The notes: a model not told the origin generated them from the sequence alone. 11,785 nucleotides of DNA from Syntrophaceae bacterium UBA2192 (GCA_002327315.1 DCVI01000040.1:1-11785), one strand, 5' to 3'; positions 1-6,700 are shown, counted from the first letter of the stretch. Translations and numbers: made by a program.

Positions 1-30
1 CTAATTACCAATCAACCAATTACCAATTAC
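1..30. repeat. ATTACCA-type short repeat string
   Basis: The first 30 bases, just past the LemA stop, are made of near-heptad units related to CCAATTA (CTAATTA, CCAATCA, ACCAATTA, CCAATTA). Low-complexity strings of this kind are common between genes in some deltaproteobacteria. No function can be assigned, and the left edge is cut by the window. Confidence 0.4.
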
Positions 31-599
31 TAAAACTTCACCGCCGGTGCCGTTTTGGCCGCTGCGGGGGCTTCGAAGAAGGCCGCCGGGCTGAAGCCGA
101 ACATGCCTGCCAGGAGGTTGGCCGGGAAGCTTCGGATCTTGACATTATAAGCCTGGACGGCCTCGTTGTAGCGGCGTCGCTCCACGGCAATGCGGTTTTC
201 CGTCCCCGCCAGCTCGTCCTGCAGCTTGAGGAAATTCACGTTGGACTTGAGCTCGGGATAATTTTCCACGACGACGAGCAGCCGGCTCAATGCCGAGGAC
301 ATCTCGTTGTTCGCCGCGATCTTGTCCGGGATCGTTCCGGCCCCGCCCACTTTCGACCGGGCGTTGGTCACCTCGATGAATACATCCTTCTCCTGCTTGG
401 CGTAGCCCTTCACCGTTTCCACGAGGTTCGGGATCAGGTCGTAGCGCCGCTGGAGCTGATTTTCAACCTGCGACCAGGAGGACTTGACCTGCTGGTCGAG
501 GGCGACGAAGTCGTTGTAGGTCCCCTTGAAGAAGCCGTAAAGCGAGATGGCGATGACGGCCACGACGGCCAACGCAATCCAGAGTCCTTTCTTTGCCAT
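30..599 (-). CDS. lemA: LemA family protein
   Basis: A 189-residue protein of the LemA family. These are small envelope proteins with a short N-terminal membrane anchor and a helical-bundle domain outside the membrane; their biochemical role is not established. Residues about 6-24 form one hydrophobic segment (LWIALAVVAVIAISLYGFF) after a Lys-Lys start. The family signature follows: Q-V-K-S-S-W-S-Q-V-E-N-Q-L-Q-R-R-Y-D-L-I-P-N-L-V, with a later R-R-R-Y-N-E-A-V-Q-A-Y-N motif and the usual F-P-A-N-L-L-A ending. Length is normal for the family. The ATG at 599 is preceded by AGGAGG at good spacing. LemA genes often sit beside TPM-domain (YgcG-like) genes, and one lies two genes upstream on the same strand here. 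That pairing supports the call but does not reveal the role. Confidence 0.93.
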   Translation of the reverse strand: MAKKGLWIALAVVAVIAISLYGFFKGTYNDFVALDQQVKSSWSQVENQLQRRYDLIPNLVETVKGYAKQEKDVFIEVTNARSKVGGAGTIPDKIAANNEMSSALSRLLVVVENYPELKSNVNFLKLQDELAGTENRIAVERRRYNEAVQAYNVKIRSFPANLLAGMFGFSPAAFFEAPAAAKTAPAVKF

Positions 600-620
600 A
601 TAACCTCCTATAAAAAGTTC

Positions 621-671
621 ATTTCCTTAATCTCCCTCGCCCTTGAGGGGAGAGGGCCGGGGTGAGGGTGG
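621..671. repeat. CTCCC / GGGGTGAGGG repeat element, copy 1
   Basis: The element reads ATTTCCTTAATCTCCCTCGC, then CCTTGAGGGGAGAGGGCC, then GGGGTGAGGG. The pyrimidine-rich left half pairs partly with the purine-rich right half. Related copies lie at 1746-1795 and 6701-6826, and a reversed, degenerate copy lies near 11631-11694. Repeats of this kind are widespread between bacterial genes and resemble REP or miniature elements. Confidence 0.7.
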
Positions 672-765
672 ATGATCCCCTTCCTCAAACTTGGTCTGTC
701 TAGTCTATCTGGTCTTTTTCGTCTATTTCGTCAGAATAGCGTCTGAATGCCTGAGTGTTAAAAAC

Positions 766-804
766 GAGATTGCCGCGTCGGCCTGTCGGCCTCCTCGCAA
801 TGAC
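766..804. repeat. GAGATTGC...GCAATGAC intergenic repeat
   Basis: On the plus strand it starts GAGATTGCCGCGTCGG and ends CTCCTCGCAATGAC, so the ends form an imperfect inverted repeat (ATTGC / GCAAT). I recognise this as a class of short intergenic repeat seen in many environmental bacterial genomes (GTCATTGCGAG...GCAATCTC). Only one copy lies in the window, so the repeat status rests on recall rather than on comparison within the window. Confidence 0.55.
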
Positions 805-817
805 TTTTTATCTTGTC

Positions 818-846
818 TTTTCACTGGCCACTAGCCACTGATCACT
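818..846. repeat. CACTAGC heptad-like string, copy 1
   Basis: TTTTCACTGGCCACTAGCC followed by ACTGATCACT. A close relative, also starting TTTTCAC, lies at 1669-1704 in front of the nucleotidyltransferase gene. Both are strings of CCACTAG/CCACTGA units. Confidence 0.55.
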
Positions 847-871
847 TCTTTGTCTCGTCTATCCGGTCATG

Positions 872-918
872 AAATCCCCCTCTATCCCCCTTTTACAAAG
901 GGGGATAGAGGGGGATTT
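872..918. repeat. Perfect 22-bp inverted repeat with 3-nt loop (AATCCCCC family)
   Basis: Arms at 872-893 (AAATCCCCCTCTATCCCCC plus TTT) and 897-918 are exact reverse complements with a TAC loop. The hairpin lies six bases downstream of the nucleotidyltransferase stop codon and ends in an A/T run on both sides. It could therefore stop or stabilise transcripts of that gene, although the same repeat family also occurs at 6203-6251. Confidence 0.85.
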
Positions 919-923
919 TCTTT

Positions 924-1655
924 TCATGGCTCGAGCCCGTCGACGGCCTTGATCAGTTTTTGGATCTCCGCCGTGTACGACTGGAAGATGGTCTTCAAGT
1001 CCTCGAGCGAGAGGCCCTTCTTTCCCTCCCGCAGGTCGATGCAGCGCAGGAAGGGCGCGGCGTCGATCCCGTATATACCGGCCACGGCCGCAACGATCTC
1101 CCGCCGCCCATGGGGCATCTCCCTGCCCTTCAGGGTGAGCAGGGCGTTGAAAACCGAGAGAAAGGCCGTGATGGATGCCGCCATCAGCCGTTGCAGGTTC
1201 TCCGCCTTGTCCGCCGTTTCCAGGAACCGGGTGCGCAGCAGCATCAGCTTCCCCTTCAGCTCCCGCTCGCATTGGAGCCGCAGGGCGCGCTTTTCGAAGA
1301 CGAGATCCCTGAGGACATCCTCGCCGTGGACGACCTGGTAATGTCGCTTCATGTTGAGGAACTCCACCGGGTAGACATCGACGGAGGAGCCGATCAAGGC
1401 CTTTGTGATGAAGAAGGGCGTTGCCACCGCCCTCTTCTTCCACTTCGGGACGAATGACAGGACCTTCTCGAGATCATCCGCCGCATCATCGGCGAGGACG
1501 ACGAGGAAATTGATGTCCGACTTCCCGGCCACGTATTCGCCGCGGGCCCCGCTTCCGTAAAGGATGACCGACTGAAGCGCTGCGCCATAGATCCCCTTGA
1601 GATCCTCGACGATCTCCGGGAATATCTCCTGAGGCGTTTTCGGTATCTTGCTCAT
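924..1655 (-). CDS. Nucleotidyltransferase-fold protein with helical C-terminus
   Basis: A 243-residue protein with an N-terminal minimal nucleotidyltransferase (pol beta) fold. The signature G-S-G-A-R-G-E-Y-V-A-G-K-S-D-I-N-F-L-V-V lies at residues 34-53. The family normally has S-D-x-D here, with both aspartates binding metal; this protein has D47 but N49, so catalysis may be altered or absent. Residues about 110-243 are predicted helical, with many Leu/Arg/Glu, and resemble a HEPN-like or substrate-binding helical domain. I chose the ATG at 1655 because AGGAAAGG lies just upstream; a GTG at 1682 would add nine residues (ACEKKERT-type) that overlap that ribosome binding site. It lies between the TPM gene and lemA on the same strand. 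The substrate is unknown. It could be a stand-alone MNT-type protein, but no toxin partner is visible. Confidence 0.75.
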   Translation of the reverse strand: MSKIPKTPQEIFPEIVEDLKGIYGAALQSVILYGSGARGEYVAGKSDINFLVVLADDAADDLEKVLSFVPKWKKRAVATPFFITKALIGSSVDVYPVEFLNMKRHYQVVHGEDVLRDLVFEKRALRLQCERELKGKLMLLRTRFLETADKAENLQRLMAASITAFLSVFNALLTLKGREMPHGRREIVAAVAGIYGIDAAPFLRCIDLREGKKGLSLEDLKTIFQSYTAEIQKLIKAVDGLEP

Positions 1656-1668
1656 AGTCCTTTCCTTC

Positions 1669-1704
1669 TTTTCACAAGCCACTAACCACTAGCCACGAAT
1701 CACT
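1669..1704. repeat. CACTAGC heptad-like string, copy 2
   Basis: TTTTCACAAGCCACTAACC followed by ACTAGCCACGAATCACT. It is related to 818-846 and sits directly upstream of the nucleotidyltransferase start, so the two copies bracket that gene. Confidence 0.5.
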
Positions 1705-1707
1705 GCC

Positions 1708-1734
1708 TTAAAAATCCCCCCCTGCACCGCCACC
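1708..1734. repeat. 27-bp copy of the TPM gene 3' end
   Basis: These 27 bases are identical to 1799-1825, which encode the last residues and stop of the TPM-domain gene. The offset is 91 bases. A CTCTCCCC/GGGGTGAGGG element lies between the two copies. Confidence 0.85.
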
Positions 1735-1745
1735 TGCGGTAACAC

Positions 1746-1795
1746 TTACCTTGATCTCCCTCTCCCCTCCGAGGGAGAGGGTTGGGGTGAGGGGG
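1746..1795. repeat. CTCCC / GGGGTGAGGG repeat element, copy 2
   Basis: It contains TTACCTTGATCTCCCTCTCC, then CCTCCGAGGGAGAGGG, then TTGGGGTGAGGGGG. The core CTCTCCC TC..GA GGGAGAG forms a hairpin. It lies just downstream of the TPM gene and within the 64 bases bracketed by the 27-bp direct repeat. Confidence 0.75.
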
Positions 1796-1798
1796 CTA

Positions 1799-2572
1799 TT
1801 AAAAATCCCCCCCTGCACCGCCACCCCCGCTCATGCCGCCGCCGAAGCCGCCGAAGCCGCCGCCGAAGCCGCCGAAATCACCGGAAGAGCCGCCCCCGTG
1901 GCTCCGGCCGCCGCCACCGAAACTCGATAATAAAAGCAATGCCAGGATCTGCCGTCCCGTCGCCGTGAATAAAAAAAGCATGACGACAATGGCAAGGAGC
2001 AGCAGGGTGAAGGGGCTCACTGGCACCCCTCCCGTCGGACGTGCCGGCTGCATCTGCGGCCTGCCCGTGAGCGTCACGCCGGCATTGCGGGCGATCACGT
2101 CCGACACGGCCGTCATGGCGTTCAAGAGGCCTTTCCCGTAGTCGCCCTGCTTGAGGTGGGGGATGACGTGCAGCCGGAGGATCTCGCCGACGACCCCGTC
2201 GGGGAGGATGCCCTCGACGCCGTAGCCCGTCTCGATCCGCACCCGCCTCTCCTTCAGGGCCAATAGGATCAGAACCCCCTTGTCCTCGCCCTTCTTCCCG
2301 ATGCCCCAGGACTCGTAGAGACGGGTGGCGTAATCGTCGACCACCATATCCCCCACGTCAGGCACTGTGGCCACGACGACGGCCGTGCCCGTCTTTTGCC
2401 AGATTTCCCGGGCGAGATTCTCCATGACGGCCCGCTGATCCGCCGGGATTACGTTGGCAAAATCATTGACGGCGCCTGTCGGGCGGGGGAAGGGAGGCTC
2501 CGCTGCAGCGCAAACCCCTGCCTGGAAGGCGAGCACGAAGATCAGAAGGAGTGCTGTCGTCAGACGTCTCAT
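1799..2572 (-). CDS. TPM-domain membrane protein (YgcG-like)
   Basis: A 257-residue protein starting MRRLTTALLLIFVLAFQAGVCAAAE, which is a clear Sec signal peptide with a cut expected after A-A or A-A-A near residue 23. Residues about 30-165 form a TPM domain. Recognisable motifs are V-N-D-F-A-N-V-I near the start, then G-T-A-V-V-V-A-T-V, then W-G-I-G-K-K-G-E-D-K-G-V-L-I-L-L, then R-V-R-I-E-T-G-Y-G-V-E-G-I-L-P-D. A single membrane segment follows (about 186-210, FTLLLLAIVVMLFLF). The tail is strongly Gly/Ser rich (GGGFGGFGGGMSGGGGAGGDF), as is typical of these proteins. The bulk should therefore lie outside the cytoplasm, anchored near the C-terminus. The ATG at 2572 is preferred over the adjacent GTG at 2575; neither has a strong ribosome binding site. 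Members of this family are often found with LemA, as here. Their activity is poorly known; a phosphatase role has been described for a plant relative. Confidence 0.9.
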   Translation of the reverse strand: MRRLTTALLLIFVLAFQAGVCAAAEPPFPRPTGAVNDFANVIPADQRAVMENLAREIWQKTGTAVVVATVPDVGDMVVDDYATRLYESWGIGKKGEDKGVLILLALKERRVRIETGYGVEGILPDGVVGEILRLHVIPHLKQGDYGKGLLNAMTAVSDVIARNAGVTLTGRPQMQPARPTGGVPVSPFTLLLLAIVVMLFLFTATGRQILALLLLSSFGGGGRSHGGGSSGDFGGFGGGFGGFGGGMSGGGGAGGDF

Positions 2573-2575
2573 CAC

Positions 2576-2853
2576 CGGTATCGTTCGGTCCTTTGTATGC
2601 GGGCATGTCCATGCCCTCTGTCATCAGATCGCATCATCGAGTCGGGTTCCTGACGCTCTTTGAAGTTATATCCCAGGTGAAGCGCGGAATGAAGTCAAAT
2701 TTTTGCGCGCAATTACGGCAGGATAGAGGCGGCTGTCGCTGTGGCCGGAAGGGTGTTCTCTTTGGCAGAGTATTTGCACGACTGCGGGTACTCCAGCCGC
2801 ACCGTTTCCCGAGGGTAGAGTCTCATACAAAACCGGTCTTCCCGAGAGAGTAG
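2576..2853. other. Divergent promoter region between TPM gene and hybrid kinase
   Basis: These 278 bases separate two divergent genes and hold no credible coding sequence. A tight inverted repeat, GGGCATG-TC-CATGCCC (2601-2616), lies 29 bases upstream of the TPM start and could be an operator. A -24/-12 promoter facing the kinase lies at 2762-2778. The rest shows nothing I can name. Confidence 0.5.
2762..2778 (+). promoter_or_regulatory. Sigma-54 (-24/-12) promoter for the hybrid kinase
   Basis: TTGGCAGAGTATTTGCA matches the RpoN consensus TTGGCAC-N5-TTGCA at all but one fixed position. The invariant GG (2764-2765) and GC (2776-2777) are exactly ten bases apart. Transcription would start near 2789, giving a leader of about 65 bases before the ATG at 2854. 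If it is real, an enhancer-binding activator is needed; none is encoded in the window. Confidence 0.6.
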
Positions 2854-5598
2854 ATGGCCGCCCCCAGCAGAAAAACAAAACAGCAACTGATCGAAGAGAT
2901 CGAAGCCCTCCGGAAGCAACTCGACACCCGCGAGAAACCCCGCCGCGAGGAACCGGCCGAATCCCGGCAGCTTTACGAAACCCTGGCCCACAGCTCCCAC
3001 GCCGGCGTCTACATCATTCTCGACGGGCGCTTTGAGTTCCTCAACGAAAAGGCGGCAGTCCTCGCAGGTTACCCCATCGAGGAAATGCTCGGCCGGAAGT
3101 GCTTCGACATCGTCCACCCGGAGGACCGCGAAGCGATCCGGGAGCGGGCGCGCGAGATGCTCAAGGGCCGCCGGTCAGCCCCCTACGAGTACCGGATCAT
3201 CGCGAAGGACGGCCGGATCCGCTGGATCATGGAAACGGTGACCCCCATCCAGTACAAGGGACGGCGGGCCATCCTGGGCAACTCCATGGACATCACGGCC
3301 CAGAAGGAGCACAGCCGCAGGCTCCAGGAGCTGGAGGCCCTGGAGGCGTCCATCCTCGACGCCATCCCCCACGCGGTGCTGGGACTTGCCAAGCGCCGCG
3401 TCATATTCGCCAACGACGCCGTTGATGCCGTTTTCGGCTGGCGACCGGAGGAACTCAGCGGCAAGACGACGCGCATCCTCTACCGCAGCGACGAGGAGTA
3501 CAACGACATCGGGAAATTCGTTTACTCGACGCTGCGCAGGCAGCGCACCTGCAGCGCCGAAATCCCCTGCCGTCGCATGGACGGCCGCGAGATCGTGGTG
3601 AGGCTTCATGCCTCCCGCATCGGCGACGACCTCAAAGAAGGGCGGATCATCGCCGTCTACGAGGACATCACGAAGCGAAAGCGCAGCGAGAAGGCGCTGC
3701 GGGAATCGGAGCGCTTCAACAAGGAGATCATCTCCAGCGCCCACGAGGGGGTCATCGTCTACGACCGAGAGGGCCGCTACATCGTCTGGAACCGCTTCAT
3801 GGAGGATCTGACGGGACTGCCTGCCGAGGAAGTCCTGGGCGCGAACGCCTTCGAGGTCTTCCCCCACCTCCGGGAGCAGGGCGTGGACATCCTGCTGGAT
3901 AGGGCCCTCGACGGGGCCACGATCGCGGCGCCGGATCTCACCTACTATGTCCCCCAGAGCGGAAAGACGGGCTGGATTTCGGGCACCTACGCCCCCTACC
4001 GCAACTCCCGCGGGGAGATCGTCGGCGTCATCGCCATGGTCCACGATATCACCGAGCGCAAGCTCGCCGAGGAGGCCTTGCGAAAGAGCGAGGAAAACTT
4101 CCGCGCCATCTTCGAGACGGCCCCGGACTGCATCTTCATCAAGGACCGCGCTCTCAAGTATGTGCTGGTGAACCCCAGCGTGGAGGCCCTCTTCGGCAAG
4201 CCCGCCGCGGAGATCGTGGGGCTTTCCGACGGAGAGCTGTTCGGGGAGGAAGCCGAACAGCGGACCCGCGAGATGGACTACCGCATCCTCGACGGCGAGA
4301 TGGTTGAGGTCGAGAACAGCGAGACGATCAACGGCGTGCCCGTGACGCTGCACGTCGTGAAGGTCCCCATGTTCGACGACGAGGGGGAGATCATCGGCAT
4401 CTGCGGCATCGCCCGCGATATCACCCAGACCCGGCAGCTCGAGGCCCAGCTTCTCCAGGCGCAGAAGATGGAGGCCATCGGGACGCTCGCCGGCGGGATC
4501 GCCCACGACTTCAACAACCTCCTCATGGGCATCCAGGGCCATGTCTCGCTGCTGCTCATGGACATGACGAACGAGCACCCCCATTCGGCCCACCTCACGG
4601 GCATCGAAAACATGATCCGCAGCGGCGCGACGCTGACCCGGCAACTGCTGGGCTTTGCCCGCGGCGGCAAGTACGAGGTGAAGCCCACGGACCTCAACGA
4701 CCTCATCCGGAAGTCCTCGGAGATGTTCGGCCGGACGAAGAAGGAGATCAAGATCACCCGGCGCGAGCAGGAGAGTACCTGGGTCGTCGATGCGGACCGC
4801 GGACAGATCGAACAGGTGTTTCTCAACATGTACGTCAACGCCTGGCAGGCCATGCCCGGCGGCGGCGAGCTCACCCTCTCGACGGAAAACGTCATCCTCG
4901 ACGAGACGTTCGTGAAGCCGCACAAGATGCAATCCGGCCGCTATGTGAAGATCTCCGTCACCGACACGGGGATCGGCATGGACGAGGCGACGCGCCAGCG
5001 CGTCTTCGAGCCCTTCTTCACCACGAAAGGCAGGGGGCGCGGCACGGGCCTCGGGCTCGCCTCGGCCTATGGCATCGTCAAGAACCACGGCGGCATCATC
5101 ACCCTTTACAGCGAAAGGGGCACAGGCACGACCTTCAACATCTACCTGCCCGTCTCCGCAAGCGCAACCGTTGCGGATGCGTCCCTGGAGCGCCAGGTCA
5201 TGAAGGGGACGGAAACCATCCTCATCGTCGACGACGAGGACATCGTCCTCGACGTGGGCGTCGAGGTTTTGAAGACGCTGGGTTACCGGGTGCTCTCGGC
5301 CCGCAGCGGGCCCGAGGCGATCGAGATCTACCGGCAGAAGACCGGTGAGATCGACATGGTGATCCTGGACATGATCATGCCCGAAATGGGCGGCGGGCGG
5401 GTCTTCGATGCCATGAAGGGCATCAATTCCTCGGTGAAGGTCCTCCTGGCGAGTGGCTACAGCCTCAATGGACAGGCCTCGCACATACTCTCACGCGGCT
5501 GCGGGGGATTCATCCAGAAGCCCTTCAGCATCATCGACCTCTCCAGAAAGATCCGCGAGATCCTCGGCAAGCCGGTGGAAAAACGCGCCGTGGCGTGA
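2854..5598 (+). CDS. Cytoplasmic hybrid histidine kinase (four PAS, HisKA, HATPase, REC)
   Basis: A 914-residue sensor kinase with no signal peptide or membrane segment, so it should sense inside the cell. A short coiled coil (about 9-35) leads into four PAS/PAC modules: about 37-155, 160-278, 285-404 and 410-528, each closing on a D-I-T motif. The HisKA region has A-G-G-I-A-H-D-F-N-N-L-L with His551 as the phosphorylated residue. The ATPase domain shows the N-box Asn662 (M-Y-V-N-A-W-Q-A-M), D-T-G-I-G-M at 704-709, F-F-T-T-K and G-T-G-L-G-L at 730-735. The receiver domain has D793-D794, phosphoacceptor Asp839 (V-I-L-D-M-I-M-P), Ser867 and Lys889-Pro890. All key residues are present, so the kinase should be active. 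The H-D-F-N-N type is common in deltaproteobacterial hybrid kinases. No output partner is adjacent, so signalling must pass elsewhere or stop at its own receiver. A -24/-12 promoter lies upstream. Confidence 0.95.
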   Translation: MAAPSRKTKQQLIEEIEALRKQLDTREKPRREEPAESRQLYETLAHSSHAGVYIILDGRFEFLNEKAAVLAGYPIEEMLGRKCFDIVHPEDREAIRERAREMLKGRRSAPYEYRIIAKDGRIRWIMETVTPIQYKGRRAILGNSMDITAQKEHSRRLQELEALEASILDAIPHAVLGLAKRRVIFANDAVDAVFGWRPEELSGKTTRILYRSDEEYNDIGKFVYSTLRRQRTCSAEIPCRRMDGREIVVRLHASRIGDDLKEGRIIAVYEDITKRKRSEKALRESERFNKEIISSAHEGVIVYDREGRYIVWNRFMEDLTGLPAEEVLGANAFEVFPHLREQGVDILLDRALDGATIAAPDLTYYVPQSGKTGWISGTYAPYRNSRGEIVGVIAMVHDITERKLAEEALRKSEENFRAIFETAPDCIFIKDRALKYVLVNPSVEALFGKPAAEIVGLSDGELFGEEAEQRTREMDYRILDGEMVEVENSETINGVPVTLHVVKVPMFDDEGEIIGICGIARDITQTRQLEAQLLQAQKMEAIGTLAGGIAHDFNNLLMGIQGHVSLLLMDMTNEHPHSAHLTGIENMIRSGATLTRQLLGFARGGKYEVKPTDLNDLIRKSSEMFGRTKKEIKITRREQESTWVVDADRGQIEQVFLNMYVNAWQAMPGGGELTLSTENVILDETFVKPHKMQSGRYVKISVTDTGIGMDEATRQRVFEPFFTTKGRGRGTGLGLASAYGIVKNHGGIITLYSERGTGTTFNIYLPVSASATVADASLERQVMKGTETILIVDDEDIVLDVGVEVLKTLGYRVLSARSGPEAIEIYRQKTGEIDMVILDMIMPEMGGGRVFDAMKGINSSVKVLLASGYSLNGQASHILSRGCGGFIQKPFSIIDLSRKIREILGKPVEKRAVA

Positions 5599-5669
5599 TT
5601 TCCGTGACGATGGCTGCAGCGCTGAGTGCGTCACGAAGCCTTCATGGTCTAGCGACAGGGTCGGACGGG

Positions 5670-5704
5670 AAGAGCGGAAGTGAGGAAGAGCAGAAGAGCG
5701 GAAA
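5670..5704. repeat. GGAAGAGC purine-rich short repeat string
   Basis: Near-repeats of AAGAGCGGAAG, TGAGGAAGAGC and AGAAGAGCGGAAA. This is another heptad-like string, different in sequence from those at 1-30, 697-731 and 818-846. Confidence 0.5.
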
Positions 5705-5736
5705 AGAAACGAATCGGTTAATCCGGTCCGCTCTTC
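5693..5736. terminator. Hairpin between convergent genes, possible two-way terminator
   Basis: GAAGAGCGGA (5693-5702) pairs exactly with TCCGCTCTTC (5727-5736) around a 24-base loop. It lies between the hybrid kinase (ending 5598, plus) and the small minus-strand gene (ending 5807), where a two-way terminator would be expected. The long loop and the lack of a clean T-run make this tentative; it may only reflect the repeat string it overlaps. Confidence 0.35.
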
Positions 5737-5806
5737 TTAACTTCCTAACTTCATGGACGAAAGCCGAAAACCTTTGTTCAGGGCTGACTGCATGGCCGAC
5801 CTAGGT

Positions 5807-6118
5807 TCACCCTTGAGCGGACGGCGGCCTGAGGTGCGAGAACTCGTACTCCTTCTCCAGGACCTTGAACGTGATCTTCTCTTCCACGTTTTCCAGCAGC
5901 TTCCCCTCGATCACCCTCTTGCAGCCGAAGTCGTAGAAGACGATCTGATGGGTAGGCATGTCCTTCTCGTCGAGGTCCTTGAAGGAGACCTTCTGCTCTT
6001 CCGGGCTGATCTCCCGGATGGAGAGCTTCTGGGCCCTCTCCCGGGTCTCCCAGTCCTTCGTGCGAATGATGACCTTGTAGTTGGCGTGGAAAAAAATGGG
6101 CATTTTAATCTCAGTCAT
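5807..6118 (-). CDS. Small protein of unknown function
   Basis: A 103-residue protein I do not recognise. It has no signal peptide or membrane segment. It is rich in Lys, Glu and Ile/Val/Phe in an alternating pattern (Y-K-V-I-I-R-T-K, K-V-S-F-K-D-L, Q-I-V-F-Y-D-F, I-T-F-K-V-L), which suggests a mostly beta fold. One cysteine is present in F-G-C-K-R-V-I-E-G-K. The ATG at 6118 is preceded by AAGGGGGGAA at suitable spacing; an internal ATG six codons later (M-P-I-F-F) is the alternative. It reads opposite to both neighbours and appears to be transcribed alone. Codon choice fits the rest of the window, which supports a real gene. It might bind a ligand or modify another protein, but nothing here shows that. 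Confidence 0.7.
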   Translation of the reverse strand: MTEIKMPIFFHANYKVIIRTKDWETRERAQKLSIREISPEEQKVSFKDLDEKDMPTHQIVFYDFGCKRVIEGKLLENVEEKITFKVLEKEYEFSHLRPPSAQG

Positions 6119-6202
6119 CGTTCCCCCCTTACATGCCGAATGTCTGGTTAGGTTTTACTCCCCTATATCGCCCCAAATGCGGATTCTGGACTCGGGTATC
6201 GA

Positions 6203-6251
6203 AAATCCCCCTGTCCTCCCCCTTTGCAAAAGGGGGACAGGAGGGGGATTT
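6203..6251. repeat. AATCCCCC inverted repeat, second member
   Basis: Arms AAATCCCCCTGTCCTCCCCC-TTT (6203-6225) and 6229-6251 flank a GCA loop. The outer and inner C/G blocks pair, but the six central bases (TGTCCT against ACAGGA) mostly do not, leaving an internal loop. It shares its ends and size with 872-918, so the two are one repeat family with variable cores. It lies upstream of both small genes (5807-6118 and 6380-6595). Confidence 0.75.
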
Positions 6252-6379
6252 GAAGCCCGAAGCCTGCTTATCACATTCGCTTGCGGAAATCTACAGCGGG
6301 CCAGTCATTTTGATTGCGACGGCCCCCGCCCGTGTGCTAGGATCAACCCGCTCGAGGTTCTCTTCAAAGGAGCAATGCC

Positions 6380-6595
6380 ATGGATCTTGGCGATTTTGTC
6401 GTCGTCACCCACCCCGGCCACCCCATGAAAGGCGCTCGGGGAAAGATCGTCGGAAGACGCGGGGAATATCGCCCCGATGACCCTTGGTACCTCGTCTACC
6501 TGCCCAGCCGGATGCGGAGCTACCTGATCCCCGGATCGGCCCTCGCGCTGGAAAGGGTCGGCCCGGCCGCGGAGAAGGATTATCTGTATCAGTGA
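6380..6595 (+). CDS. Small KOW-like protein
   Basis: A 71-residue protein with a KOW-like opening: G-D-F-V-V-V-T-H-P-G-H-P-M-K-G-A-R-G-K-I-V-G-R-R (about residues 4-27). That motif forms a small beta barrel that binds RNA or ribosomes in NusG, ribosomal proteins L24/L26 and relatives. The remainder (Y-L-V-Y-L-P-S-R-M-R-S-Y-L-I-P-G-S-A-L) has the aromatic and basic look of a small single-barrel protein. The ATG at 6380 follows AAAGGAG with a seven-base gap, which is a good start. A strong intrinsic terminator lies 43 bases after the stop, so it is probably a one-gene transcript. The similarity is by motif only, and binding to RNA is inference. It could equally be an SH3-like barrel with a structural role. 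Confidence 0.72.
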   Translation: MDLGDFVVVTHPGHPMKGARGKIVGRRGEYRPDDPWYLVYLPSRMRSYLIPGSALALERVGPAAEKDYLYQ

Positions 6596-6613
6596 TTGAA
6601 AATTGAAAGGGTG

Positions 6614-6670
6614 GCCCGAAAACTCGGGCGAGAAAGAGGGGGGCGATTTTCTGAATCGCCCCCTTATTTA
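6614..6670 (+). terminator. Intrinsic terminator after the KOW-like gene
   Basis: GGGGGCGATT (6639-6648) pairs exactly with AATCGCCCCC (6654-6663) around TTCTG, followed by TTATTTA. A smaller hairpin, GCCCGA-AAAC-TCGGGC (6614-6629), lies just before it. The ten-base GC-rich stem and T-rich tail make this the clearest terminator in the window. Confidence 0.8.
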
Positions 6671-6700
6671 CAACTCTCGCAGGTCCACTCCCTGTAAAGA

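Larger units (their letters stand above)
600..923. other. Gene-free gap filled with repeats
   Basis: This 324-base gap between the nucleotidyltransferase gene and lemA holds no credible gene. From left to right it contains the lemA ribosome binding site, a CTCTCCCC/GGGGTGAGGG element, a heptad-like GTCTATCTGGTC string (about 697-731, echoed at 849-868), a GAGATTGC...GCAATGAC repeat, a CCACTAGCCACT string and a long AATCCCCC hairpin. Any shared transcript of the three minus-strand genes would have to pass through all of these. Confidence 0.6.

Noticed and set aside
872..918. CRISPR-like repeat signal from C/G blocks
   Set aside because: It is a single inverted repeat with no regular direct-repeat and spacer pattern; no cas genes are present.
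850..1457. Plus-strand frames of about 165 codons opposite the nucleotidyltransferase
   Set aside because: They lack any motif, have no ribosome binding site and overlap a gene with a clear family signature.
3175..5484. Minus-strand open frame of about 770 codons opposite the hybrid kinase
   Set aside because: It is a shadow of the kinase coding frame; its composition (Asp/His/Leu/Val repeats) is that of a reverse complement of GC-rich coding DNA.
5603..5635. CGTGACG...CGTCACG hairpin after the kinase stop as a terminator
   Set aside because: Seven pairs around a 19-base loop and no T-run; chance pairing is as likely.
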